From positions 1-16,547 of the forward strand of contig CALBME010000092.1 of assembly GCA_937896295.1 (NCBI GenBank): a DNA stretch of 16,547 bases, read 5' to 3'. Below the pieces are notes generated by a model. That model saw only the letters and a program-made list of their open reading frames with translations. It was not told the origin of the DNA and did no database searches. Position 1 is the first letter of the stretch. Each line of letters begins with the position of its first letter. Shown here piece by piece: positions 1 to 6,916 of this stretch. The position numbers were made by a program, and so were the translations under genes. This DNA comes from an uncultured Micavibrio sp. (GTDB lineage Bacteria > Pseudomonadota > Alphaproteobacteria > Micavibrionales > UBA1664).

Positions 1-2
1 CG

Positions 3-632
3 GCCATCCTGGCCAAGATGGCCGTCACCGTGGACCACATCACCGGCGGGCGAATGGATTTCGGGATCGGCGCCGGCTGGCACGAAGACGAGCACCGCGC
101 ATACGGGATCGAATTTCCCGGCCCCGGCGCCAGGGTGGAGATGCTCGACGAGGCGCTGACGGTGATCCGGCGACTGTGGACCGAGGATTCAGTCAGCTTC
201 ACCGGCCGGTTCTTCACGCTCACCGACGCGCTCTGCGAACCCAAGCCGGTCCAGCGTCCGCATCCGCCCATCGTGATCGGCGGTTCCAAGCCAAAGATGC
301 TGCGGGTGATCGCCCGCCACGCCGACGGACGGATGGTGAAGCTCTACTCCGACGATTCCCCCAAGGGCGACTTGAGCGGCGACATCGAGGCGATGTGCCT
401 TTACGCAGGTCAAGGCGTCGCGCTCGTCCATGCCGTGGAGCCGGCGGGTGCGATCGTCGAGCGGATCGCGGCGGAGGGCGCGGTGGCGATCGCGGATTCA
501 GGCAGCGTAAAATCGAAAAGATCGACGCGCATTACGGGCGCGGCAGGTCGTTGGCGGGCGCGATTTTTTTATCCCCGGCGCTCCACTCGATCATCAGCGT
601 ATAGGCGACGGCCAGAAGCGTGGGGCCGATAA
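3..632 (+). CDS. LLM-class (luciferase-like) flavin oxidoreductase, partial and fused
   Basis: The frame is open from the left edge, so the true start is outside the window; the ATG at 18 is internal. Residues 1-104 counted from that ATG look like the C-terminal half of a luciferase-like, F420- or FMN-dependent monooxygenase: GGRMDFGIGAGW, then a helix with RRLWTE, then FTGRFF, PKPVQRPHPPIVIGGS and LRVIARHADG. These enzymes have a TIM-barrel fold and are usually cytosolic. After HADG (about nt 330) the similarity stops and the frame continues into a nitronate-monooxygenase-like tail (separate entry). After about nt 510 it runs antisense over the end of the permease gene, and that part is not real coding sequence. 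Base composition is clearly more GC-rich than the rest of the window. The family call for the first 104 residues is firm; the continuity of the gene is doubtful. Confidence 0.6.
   Translation, partial: AILAKMAVTVDHITGGRMDFGIGAGWHEDEHRAYGIEFPGPGARVEMLDEALTVIRRLWTEDSVSFTGRFFTLTDALCEPKPVQRPHPPIVIGGSKPKMLRVIARHADGRMVKLYSDDSPKGDLSGDIEAMCLYAGQGVALVHAVEPAGAIVERIAAEGAVAIADSGSVKSKRSTRITGAAGRWRARFFYPRRSTRSSAYRRRPEAWGR
330..510 (+). other. Nitronate monooxygenase-like C-terminal fragment
   Basis: In the same frame as the preceding luciferase-like fragment, residues 105-158 contain GDIEAMCLYAGQGVALV followed by an amphipathic helix (VERIAAEGAVAI). This resembles the extreme C-terminus of nitronate monooxygenases (2-nitropropane dioxygenase family), where an LYAGQ motif precedes the last helix. 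The two families are both FMN/F420 TIM barrels but are not normally fused, so this is probably a join of two genes. No in-frame stop ends the fragment before the alphaproteobacterial sequence begins. The family call rests on one short motif and is moderate. Confidence 0.45.
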
Positions 633-1638
633 ACAGGCCGATGAACCCAAATGCCAGCACGCCGCCGAACACGCCCAGAAAAATCAGCGGCAGGGGCAGG
701 TCCGCGCCGAGCGAAATGAAGTAGGGACGGATGATGTTGTCGACGCCGCTGATGACCAGAAGGCCCCAGATGCCCATGAAGATGCCGTGGCCGATCTGTC
801 CGTGCGAAAACAGCCAGAACGCCGCGGGCAGCCAGATGACCGGCGGGCCCATCGGAATGAACGAGATGATCATGGTCATGAAACCAAGGAATGTCGCGCC
901 CGGCACGCCTGCAATGTGAAAGCCGATACCGGCAAGCGCGCCCTGCGCCAGCGCCGTGCCCAGCACGCCGTAAACAACGCCGATGATGGTTTTCTTGGAT
1001 ACGGTCAGAAGATGCTGTCCGCGCGAACCCACGAATTTATGGATCAGCAGGTTCAGGCGGTGCGCAACCGTATTGCCATGCAGGAACAGGAAAAACGCGA
1101 TCAGCACGCCGAGCGACAGATCAAGAAGCCCGCGGCCCAGCATCGCGCCGATTGCGATCAGCTTGGGCGCGACATGATCTTTCAGGCTGCCGCCCTGCGG
1201 CGAAGGCGTGACAATATACTGCGTCCACAAATCCTGCAGATGGGGGCCTACGACCGGCATGTCGATCAGCCATGACGGCGCATCGGCTGGCGATGCCATC
1301 ATCGGTGCGATCACGCCCGCATACAGGCGCTGAAAGTTTTCGGCGAGCGACGTACCCAGGAAAATCAGCGGCACCAGAAAACACGCCGCCAGCAAAAGCG
1401 TCATCACGAAGGCCGCCAGCGCCTTGCGCTTGTTCAGGCGTTCGTTCAGCCATATGAAGGCGGGCCATGTGGCAAGGGTGAAGATCACGGCCAGAAGCGC
1501 AGCGGGAATGAACGGCTTGATGATGACCACGCATCCCCAGATGATCAGGATGACGCCCGCCACGATGACCAGCGTGCGATAGAACGCGCTGCGGTCGCTG
1601 ATGTCCATTTTGTCGAAATTCTCAAAGCCGGTCTTCAT
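532..1638 (-). CDS. AI-2E/PerM family membrane transporter
   Basis: This is a polytopic inner-membrane protein of about 368 aa, a normal length for the AI-2E family (PerM/YdiK/TqsA type). Hydrophobic segments lie near residues 23-41, 43-64, 76-98, 170-190 and several between 225 and 350. A long hydrophilic loop falls between about residues 99 and 169. The family signature is visible as VDNIIRPYFIS (about 299-309), preceded by FIPMGPPVIWLP. Members export signalling molecules, ions or other small solutes; the substrate cannot be told from sequence. The start is uncertain: the frame extends to a TTG at 1674 without a clear ribosome site, the ATG at 1638 has AGGG very close to it, and a third candidate is the ATG at 1608. 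I chose 1638. The 3' end meets the foreign left-end sequence almost immediately. Confidence 0.85.
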   Translation of the reverse strand: MKTGFENFDKMDISDRSAFYRTLVIVAGVILIIWGCVVIIKPFIPAALLAVIFTLATWPAFIWLNERLNKRKALAAFVMTLLLAACFLVPLIFLGTSLAENFQRLYAGVIAPMMASPADAPSWLIDMPVVGPHLQDLWTQYIVTPSPQGGSLKDHVAPKLIAIGAMLGRGLLDLSLGVLIAFFLFLHGNTVAHRLNLLIHKFVGSRGQHLLTVSKKTIIGVVYGVLGTALAQGALAGIGFHIAGVPGATFLGFMTMIISFIPMGPPVIWLPAAFWLFSHGQIGHGIFMGIWGLLVISGVDNIIRPYFISLGADLPLPLIFLGVFGGVLAFGFIGLFIGPTLLAVAYTLMIEWSAGDKKIAPANDLPRP

Positions 1639-1704
1639 GCCCTGAAAGATACGGCCAAACGCCCCCGAACGCAATCAGCTTAAAGCGTTGAGGTTGTTCA
1701 GAAA

Positions 1705-2403
1705 TTACGATTTATAAAGGTCGAAATCGATCGCATCGCGCACGACGCCGCTGGTTTTGCCGCCAAAGCGGTTATAGGTGTTTTTCTCGCTCGTGACGTG
1801 TACGGCGCTGGGTTTGCCCGAGTCGTCCGCGCCAAGGGATATGACGGCGGTCTCGGCGGTCTGTCCGGTCACGTTGGTGACGGTCATGCTGGCCGGTTTG
1901 CCATCCTTGTACTTGATGATGAAGGACACGGTGTGCCCGTCTTCCTGCAGGGTGATGCCCGCGCGCTGGCCCTGACTGGCCTTGCGCATGCCCTTGTCGA
2001 TAGCGGTGTTGGTGGTGGGATCGCTCATGTCGTTGATGATTTCGGACAGGCCCTGGAACAGGGAAATCGTCTCGCTTGATGCCTTGCTGATGTCGATCGC
2101 ATGATCATCGAAAAAACCGGCGATGAAACTTTGCGCGTTTTTCTGTGCGGCGTTCAGCGTTTTTTCCGATCCCGTGCCGGACGACGCCTGAGTCGCGCTC
2201 GTTTTGGCCTTGGCCAGCAGGGCCTGCGCCTGCGGGGACAGGCTGATCACATCACCGCTGCCGGAGGTCAGCGTGGTGCCCGACCCTGTATTTTTACTGC
2301 TGGTCTGCACGCCTGTACCGGTAAAGCCGGTATTGGATGTACCCATATAATTGACGAGGCTTAACCCCGCCCCAAGCAGGGATCCACTGTTAATCGTAGC
2401 CAT
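1705..2403 (-). CDS. Hypothetical protein, 232 aa, Ser/Thr/Gly-rich N-terminus
   Basis: I do not recognise a family. The ATG at 2403 has a good ribosome site (AAGGGTGG, about 4 nt upstream). Residues 1-50 are rich in Gly, Ser and Thr and look disordered. They are followed by a short motif, ISLSPQAQALLAKAK (about 53-67), of a kind also seen in some alphaproteobacterial surface or flagellum-associated proteins. A helical middle part (about 80-125) includes FIAGFFDDHAIDISKAS. The C-terminal 100 residues alternate short beta strands (HTVSFIIKYKDGKPASMTVTN). There is no classical signal peptide and no clear membrane segment, and cysteine is absent. It lies 30-70 nt from its neighbours on the same strand and could share their transcript. 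Being a real gene is likely; function is unknown. Confidence 0.7.
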   Translation of the reverse strand: MATINSGSLLGAGLSLVNYMGTSNTGFTGTGVQTSSKNTGSGTTLTSGSGDVISLSPQAQALLAKAKTSATQASSGTGSEKTLNAAQKNAQSFIAGFFDDHAIDISKASSETISLFQGLSEIINDMSDPTTNTAIDKGMRKASQGQRAGITLQEDGHTVSFIIKYKDGKPASMTVTNVTGQTAETAVISLGADDSGKPSAVHVTSEKNTYNRFGGKTSGVVRDAIDFDLYKS

Positions 2404-2467
2404 AATCCACCCTTTCGCGTGTCATCATGGGCGGATTTGCAAAAACCGTGCCTGAATGGGCCCAGCC

Positions 2468-3601
2468 TTATGCGGATGTCAGCGTCAGGCAGGTGATTTC
2501 ACCACGGTTGAACGTCCGCAGGGGTGGCCCCCAGTACCCGGTACCGCGGCTGACATAGATCAGCATGTTATGATACGGGTTGAGACCTTTGTAAAAACGC
2601 TGAAAAAACCGGATCAGCAGCGTAAAGGGAAAATACTGACCGTTATGGGTATGACCGGAAAGCTGCAGGTCGAAACCGGCTTTATACCCCTCGCGGTAAC
2701 TGGCCGGCTGGTGCGCCAGCAGAATTTTGACCAGTTCCGCCGGTGCACCCTGTACCGCGCGGACGGGGCTGGAATCGCCGGAGGAATAATCGGTCACCCC
2801 CGCAATGACAAGGTGTGCGCCGTCCTTTTCGACGATGCGGTGTTCGTTGCGCAAAACGTCCGCGCCCAGAGTTTTAAAGTGCGCGCACCATGCATCCGCT
2901 CCCCAGTAATATTCGTGATTGCCGGTGATGAAATACATACCGTAAGCGGGTTTTAAATCGGCCAGTGGCGCCACCGCGGGCGACAACACATCCACATGAC
3001 CGTCAATGAAATCACCGGTCAGGGCCACCATGTCGGGTTTCAGCGCCTGTGTCATGCGGACCACGTTTTCAGTATAGGCACGCCCGATCGTGGGGCCGGT
3101 GTGAAGATCGGAAATCTGGACGATTTTAAATCCTTCGAACGCACGGGGCAGGTTTTTGAGCGGCACGCGCACATGAACGATGCGCGGACCTTTTTGTGCC
3201 TGATACACCCCCATGCCGATGGTGAGCGCAAGCGCGGCAGCCAGAATAATCAGAAAATATCGGTCATACGATGCGGACGGGGTGTGAAAGCCGTCTAACG
3301 CCATCCATCCAATAGTCACGGCGTCCGCCGCAAGAAGATAAACGCACAAGGTCGACATCACCCCGAAGGCCAGATAGGACGACCAGTTCAGCGCAAGGAT
3401 GACACGGCGCGAACGCACGTGGCGATAAAACGTTCGTTCCCCGATCATGCCGGTCAGTTGCAGGACAAAAAAACCGCCCGCCAGAATCCATGCAAGGGCA
3501 AGGTGGTTTTCAGCGCCGGGCCAGCGGCCGATAATGCCCTGCGCCAGGAAAACATTGATGAGCGCCAGCAGGCTTAGAAAAACAAGAACGCGTATAAGCA
3601 A
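2468..3601 (-). CDS. Membrane-anchored metallophosphoesterase (YkuE-like)
   Basis: The calcineurin-like phosphoesterase domain occupies about residues 155-377 and shows all metal-binding motifs in order: DLH (D165, H167), GDFIDG (D197), GNHE (N228, H229), LAHQP (H297) and SGHTHNGQ (H317, H319). It ends with GTGYWGPP, typical of the YkuE/YaeI branch, which is linked to lipid or envelope phosphoesters. About four hydrophobic segments (near 4-22, 35-52, 67-91 and 113-132) precede it, so the catalytic domain is tethered to the membrane, as in many family members. The start is TTG at 3601: AGGGG lies 5 nt upstream, and the first in-frame ATG is at residue 52, inside a membrane segment. Length of 377 aa is normal. 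It lies 88 nt downstream of the sugar operon, across two small hairpins. Substrate is not known. Confidence 0.9.
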   Translation of the reverse strand: MLIRVLVFLSLLALINVFLAQGIIGRWPGAENHLALAWILAGGFFVLQLTGMIGERTFYRHVRSRRVILALNWSSYLAFGVMSTLCVYLLAADAVTIGWMALDGFHTPSASYDRYFLIILAAALALTIGMGVYQAQKGPRIVHVRVPLKNLPRAFEGFKIVQISDLHTGPTIGRAYTENVVRMTQALKPDMVALTGDFIDGHVDVLSPAVAPLADLKPAYGMYFITGNHEYYWGADAWCAHFKTLGADVLRNEHRIVEKDGAHLVIAGVTDYSSGDSSPVRAVQGAPAELVKILLAHQPASYREGYKAGFDLQLSGHTHNGQYFPFTLLIRFFQRFYKGLNPYHNMLIYVSRGTGYWGPPLRTFNRGEITCLTLTSA

Positions 3602-3626
3602 GAAAGCCCCTGGGTTAAAACACTGC

Positions 3627-3649
3627 CACCATCATGAACTACGATGGTG
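3627..3649. repeat. Inverted repeat, 7-bp stem and 9-nt loop
   Basis: CACCATC and GATGGTG form a perfect 7-bp stem in the gap between the methyltransferase gene and the metallophosphoesterase gene. On the minus strand it is followed, six bases on, by TTTT. It could be a weak terminator, an mRNA-stabilising hairpin, or a binding site near the metallophosphoesterase promoter. Confidence 0.35.
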
Positions 3650-3654
3650 ACAGG

Positions 3655-3672
3655 AAAAAGGTTACGAACCTT
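3655..3672 (-). terminator. Possible weak terminator after the sugar operon
   Basis: On the minus strand, AAGGTT-CGT-AACCTT is followed by TTT, giving a run of five T. It starts 17 nt past the stop of the methyltransferase gene. The stem is only 6 bp and AT-rich with a 3-nt loop, so termination would be inefficient. Position and T-run favour a terminator. Confidence 0.35.
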
Positions 3673-3689
3673 GTGTGTCCAGGGAAATT

Positions 3690-4403
3690 TTATACCGTAC
3701 AGATTGCAAAGATTTCAGCGGCATTCTCCGGGAAGTCATGACCCAGCTGATAAAAGCCTTCGATCATCTGCGGGGTCCAGTCATTCTGTATCTGCCCGTT
3801 CGAAAGTGGTTTGAAAAAAACACCACCCATGGTCTGAATGGTAAGACCCGCATGCTCGATATCCGCACGGAACGTGTCCGGCGTATAAACGCGCCTGTGG
3901 CCAAGTGCCTGATCGCGTTCGTTCAGATCGCACGGATTTTTGAGAATACCCATTTTCACTGCTGCCAGTCGGTGAAAGGAATGTCCGTTGGGAACGCCCA
4001 GGCAAAGAACCGCGCCAGGTGCGGCCCACGTTGCAGCCTTGCGCATCAGTGCTACCGGGTCGGCAACATGTTCAAGGACATGTTCGATGATAACCGTGTT
4101 GAATCGATGCGATGGCACAAAATCTTCGAACAGCGCATGGATTTTCGTTAGGTTGGGATGTGCCGGGACCATATCCAGCAGGGTTTTGGCGCCGTCAACG
4201 ATGGTCAGGTGATCGAAATCATGGACCAGCATCTGCGTCATCACGCCTTCGGCCGATCCCAGTTCTAAACCATAAGGTCCCTGCAAATGCGGTTTCAGCG
4301 TCCGATACCGGTACCCGATAAGAGCGCGGTCGAAATCCAACTGACCATCCGTGTAAAAGGATGCGGTCAGATCGATGCGTTTTTCTTCGCTTGTTTTAGG
4401 CAT
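3690..4403 (-). CDS. Class I SAM-dependent methyltransferase
   Basis: This 237-aa protein has a Rossmann-type methyltransferase core. Motif I is LELGSAEG (46-53), the acidic residue at the end of strand 2 is D70 in TIVDG, and the post-motif region is EHVLEHVADP (107-116), followed by PGAVLCLGVPNGHS (129-142). The pattern is like the Methyltransf_11/23 families that methylate small molecules, often sugars or their substituents. It is the last gene of the operon. Its ATG (4403) lies 37 nt inside the end of the upstream SDR gene, which suggests translational coupling; the ribosome site is weak (GAAG). In context it probably methylates the nucleotide sugar, its substituent or the finished glycan, but the acceptor atom cannot be seen from sequence. 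Confidence 0.85.
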   Translation of the reverse strand: MPKTSEEKRIDLTASFYTDGQLDFDRALIGYRYRTLKPHLQGPYGLELGSAEGVMTQMLVHDFDHLTIVDGAKTLLDMVPAHPNLTKIHALFEDFVPSHRFNTVIIEHVLEHVADPVALMRKAATWAAPGAVLCLGVPNGHSFHRLAAVKMGILKNPCDLNERDQALGHRRVYTPDTFRADIEHAGLTIQTMGGVFFKPLSNGQIQNDWTPQMIEGFYQLGHDFPENAAEIFAICTV

Positions 4404-5299
4404 TTTTCTTCATTTTCTGTGTCGATGGGTCGTTCTTTCAGAAATAGCGTATCCTGTGTCCGCCAGGTAGCCTCAAATCCCGCGCGCGCATCCCAAAGAG
4501 GGGTCCAGAGGGCACTGATGGCGGATGTGTCAACCGCGCAGGGAGCGTCCCGGAAAGGAAAATAGCTGCGCGGATTCATGCCGGACTGGCCCAGCTCGGG
4601 CACGATATCGCACGGTGTGCCGGCGATATCGGCCAGCAGCTGTACCCATGCGTTAAAGGATAAAAGCGTGGGATGGGCTATGTTGAAAATCTGGGTTTCC
4701 GTCGGCGGGACAGCGCGTGCAAACTGTACAAAAGCCCGTGCGAGATCAGGCGCATATATAAACTGCACCTGACGATTCCCATCCCCAGGGACTACGATGG
4801 GCCGTCCACGCAGTAAGCGCGACCAGATAAATGTTTCACGGTCGTTGCTGTTATGGGGGCCATAAATATAAGGCGGGCGTAAAATGGTGACGCCGGTCTG
4901 CCCAAGAAAATCCGCGTCAATCTCTGCCTTGTCTGCGCCATACTGCCCCCAGTCAGGATTGGCGCCGATCGGATCGCATTCGCGTGTTCCGTTGGTATAC
5001 ACCGCCGCAGTGCTGAGGTGAATCCAGTGTCCTGTACGCTCGGATAAAAACAGACGCGCAATTCGTGACTGCGCCGACGTATAGGCGGAAAGATCAATAA
5101 CCGCATCAAAGCAGGGCGTACCGGCAAGGGCCTTCCTCATGCTGTCAGCGTCATTGCGGTCGGCCAGCAATTGGGTTGTACCCGGCATGCGTTGCGAACC
5201 ACGGTTGAGAAGACTGACCTGATAACCTTCAGCCAGCAGCATGGGTACAAGGTGGCGCCCGATGAAACCCGATCCCCCCAGCACAAGCACATGTGTCAT
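4367..5299 (-). CDS. NAD-dependent epimerase/dehydratase (extended SDR)
   Basis: The 310-aa protein has an N-terminal nucleotide-binding site, GGSGFIG (8-14), then LLNRG (30-34) and an ADRND motif (46-50) as in the atypical SDR branch around CSP41-like epimerases. The serine of the catalytic triad lies in STAAVY (96-101), the YxxxK pair is Y120 and K124, and RPPYIYGP (141-148) follows. Such enzymes oxidise, reduce, epimerise or dehydrate nucleotide sugars. The substrate here is not known. It may act on a sugar other than the RmlB product, or perform a late reduction or epimerisation. Its ATG overlaps the stop of the HAD gene in an ATGA junction, and its last 37 nt overlap the methyltransferase start. 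The Lys-rich tail (about 298-310) lies outside the usual fold. Confidence 0.85.
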   Translation of the reverse strand: MTHVLVLGGSGFIGRHLVPMLLAEGYQVSLLNRGSQRMPGTTQLLADRNDADSMRKALAGTPCFDAVIDLSAYTSAQSRIARLFLSERTGHWIHLSTAAVYTNGTRECDPIGANPDWGQYGADKAEIDADFLGQTGVTILRPPYIYGPHNSNDRETFIWSRLLRGRPIVVPGDGNRQVQFIYAPDLARAFVQFARAVPPTETQIFNIAHPTLLSFNAWVQLLADIAGTPCDIVPELGQSGMNPRSYFPFRDAPCAVDTSAISALWTPLWDARAGFEATWRTQDTLFLKERPIDTENEEKCLKQAKKNASI

Positions 5300-5871
5300 G
5301 GCGCCTCGCGGATACTGGGGATGATGGTGCCGGGCAGGCGTGAAAGATAGTCACGCGAACGCAAACCGTTTTCAACCAGGTAACAACGGACATTTGCCGC
5401 CTGTGCGGCAAGCGCATCGGCCTCTGTATCGCCGATCCAGATGGCGCCCGCGGCGGGAATGATCTTGCCGGTTTTATCGCCTTCGCTGACGACGATGATA
5501 TCCCGGAAACAGTTATGAATGCGCAGAAGTTTAAGCTGCCTATGCACGGCCTGCGCATCCTGACGCATGGTAATCAGGATGCAGTCATCCCACTGCGCCA
5601 GCTTTTCGGCTGCACCATCCTGCAGCCGGTCAAGCGCAAGATAGGATGGCGTTTCAATAAGATCTCGCCAGTGCGCAGCAAAATCATCTATTAGATCGCC
5701 AGCATCGCTGTAAGCCAGTATGTCCCTAGAGGGTATACCGTCGCGTTTCAGGCGCCAGTATTGATCGATGTCCAGCGGCGTCTTGCGCATACCCGTTAAG
5801 ATATCACTATAACACGCGTAATGACGCGCGCGTCCATCCAGTATGGGGCCATCGAGGTCAAGGATGCGCAT
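5296..5871 (-). CDS. HAD-superfamily hydrolase
   Basis: This 191-aa protein has the four HAD motifs: LDLDGPI with nucleophile D5 and acid D7 right at the N-terminus, LITMR (98-102) as motif II, Lys in GDKTGK (131-136) as motif III, and WIGDTEAD (145-152) with D148 and D152 as motif IV. A helical cap lies between residues 12 and 90. The length and arrangement fit small phosphatases of the phosphoglycolate-phosphatase-like group. In this operon it may dephosphorylate a sugar phosphate or the phosphorylated precursor of a sugar substituent. It overlaps the ATP-grasp gene by 14 nt and the SDR gene by 4 nt (ATGA), so a functional link with both is likely. The substrate is unknown. Confidence 0.85.
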   Translation of the reverse strand: MRILDLDGPILDGRARHYACYSDILTGMRKTPLDIDQYWRLKRDGIPSRDILAYSDAGDLIDDFAAHWRDLIETPSYLALDRLQDGAAEKLAQWDDCILITMRQDAQAVHRQLKLLRIHNCFRDIIVVSEGDKTGKIIPAAGAIWIGDTEADALAAQAANVRCYLVENGLRSRDYLSRLPGTIIPSIREAP

Positions 5872-6916
5872 CGATCAGGTCTTTAAGTTTTTCAAGCGGG
5901 ATGAGAACCGGGTCACTATCCATGCCCCGTATCCACAAAAGGTCGTCGGGCAGGGGATTTATTCTCTTGGGCAGAGACGGAAAAACTCCGTCCAGCGCGA
6001 TATTCGTATAAATCTCAGGCATATTCAGTCCGGCCTTGGTAAAGAAATAGTGCGTAGTGAAAAACCGGCCGATATTGATTTCGGTGACATGCGGGCGGCC
6101 CTCGAAATCATAAGTCATGTCCACGCCAAACACCCCGTGTGGGCATTTGTCGATAGCGTGCACCGCGTCCTGTGCGATGCGATCGACGAGAGGGTCTGAA
6201 CAGGTCTGCCCGACGCCCGTGACGCCCGTCACACCCGAAAGTGTGCGATCGCCGAAATTCCAGCTCAGGCGTTTACGTCCCTGTGCCACCACCAGTTCGC
6301 CGCGGTGCCAGATAGACAGCCACGTAACCGTATCCTTGGACAGAAGCCGCGAAGCGGTGAAATGACCCCAGCCTTTAAAATGAGTGATCCAGTGTTCAGC
6401 GAATTTGGGGTCATCTGTTGGCAGGGCGCCACTGCCGCCCGCTCCTTCGGTCGCACGAAGCCAGATTTTGGGGCCGAGGGTTTTGAACGCAACGGACAGG
6501 TCGTCGGCGTCCTTAAGAACAATAGTTTCGGCAACCGGTATGCCGGCAGCCTTCCATATATAATAGGATTTAAGCTTGTTGACGCAGTTTTCGATCACCT
6601 CGTGATCGGGCAGAAAATATCTGATCCCCATCTGATTGAGTGTTTCGCGCATCTGCGATATCGCGCGCACCTCGTAATCATGTTGAACATGGATGAAGTC
6701 GGGTTTCGATTGTTGCCAAAGTCTGGTGACTGCGCTGGCATACCGGGCGTCCTTTGCGGTCGGGACCGGATGGATTTCATCCGTGTTCGCCAGGAAAAGG
6801 TCTGTAGGCGACGAGCTGGCGCCAATCAGGTAATCGGTTCTCGCAGATTCCCGCAAAGAGCGGATAAACCCGTTGGATGGAGCGCCGCCTGCACCACCGA
6901 TATAGATTCTGGCCAT
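5858..6916 (-). CDS. ATP-grasp domain ligase
   Basis: Counting from the ATG at 6916, this is 352 aa. The N-terminal part starts with a glycine-rich strand (ARIYIGGAGGAPSNGF), as in PurK/CarB-type pre-ATP-grasp domains. The ATP-grasp fold follows, with KLKSYYIWKAAGIPVA (114-129), the flexible loop LRATEGAGGSGA (153-164), and GVFGVDMTY with TEINIGRF (278-285), whose Glu279 and Asn281 are the expected Mg-ATP ligands. These enzymes join a carboxylate to an amine, thiol or other nucleophile through an acyl phosphate. The frame extends to a TTG at 6937, but ATG 6916 is better: it forms TAATG with the upstream stop and has AGGA 8 nt before it. Close to an amino-sugar pathway with no N-acyltransferase, it may amidate the sugar amine; this is inference. 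Confidence 0.85.
   Translation of the reverse strand: MARIYIGGAGGAPSNGFIRSLRESARTDYLIGASSSPTDLFLANTDEIHPVPTAKDARYASAVTRLWQQSKPDFIHVQHDYEVRAISQMRETLNQMGIRYFLPDHEVIENCVNKLKSYYIWKAAGIPVAETIVLKDADDLSVAFKTLGPKIWLRATEGAGGSGALPTDDPKFAEHWITHFKGWGHFTASRLLSKDTVTWLSIWHRGELVVAQGRKRLSWNFGDRTLSGVTGVTGVGQTCSDPLVDRIAQDAVHAIDKCPHGVFGVDMTYDFEGRPHVTEINIGRFFTTHYFFTKAGLNMPEIYTNIALDGVFPSLPKRINPLPDDLLWIRGMDSDPVLIPLEKLKDLIDAHP
6207..6236. repeat. Short tandem repeat encoding GVTGVTGVG
   Basis: Within the ATP-grasp gene, a 9-nt unit (GTGACGCCC-like on the plus strand) is repeated about twice with a degenerate third copy, giving Gly-Val-Thr steps in the protein. It falls between the ATP-grasp lobes and may be a flexible loop. 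Slippage here would be in frame. Confidence 0.4.

Noticed and set aside
176..604. 142-aa Arg-rich frame near the left end
   Set aside because: It is a shifted-frame shadow of the luciferase-like fragment.
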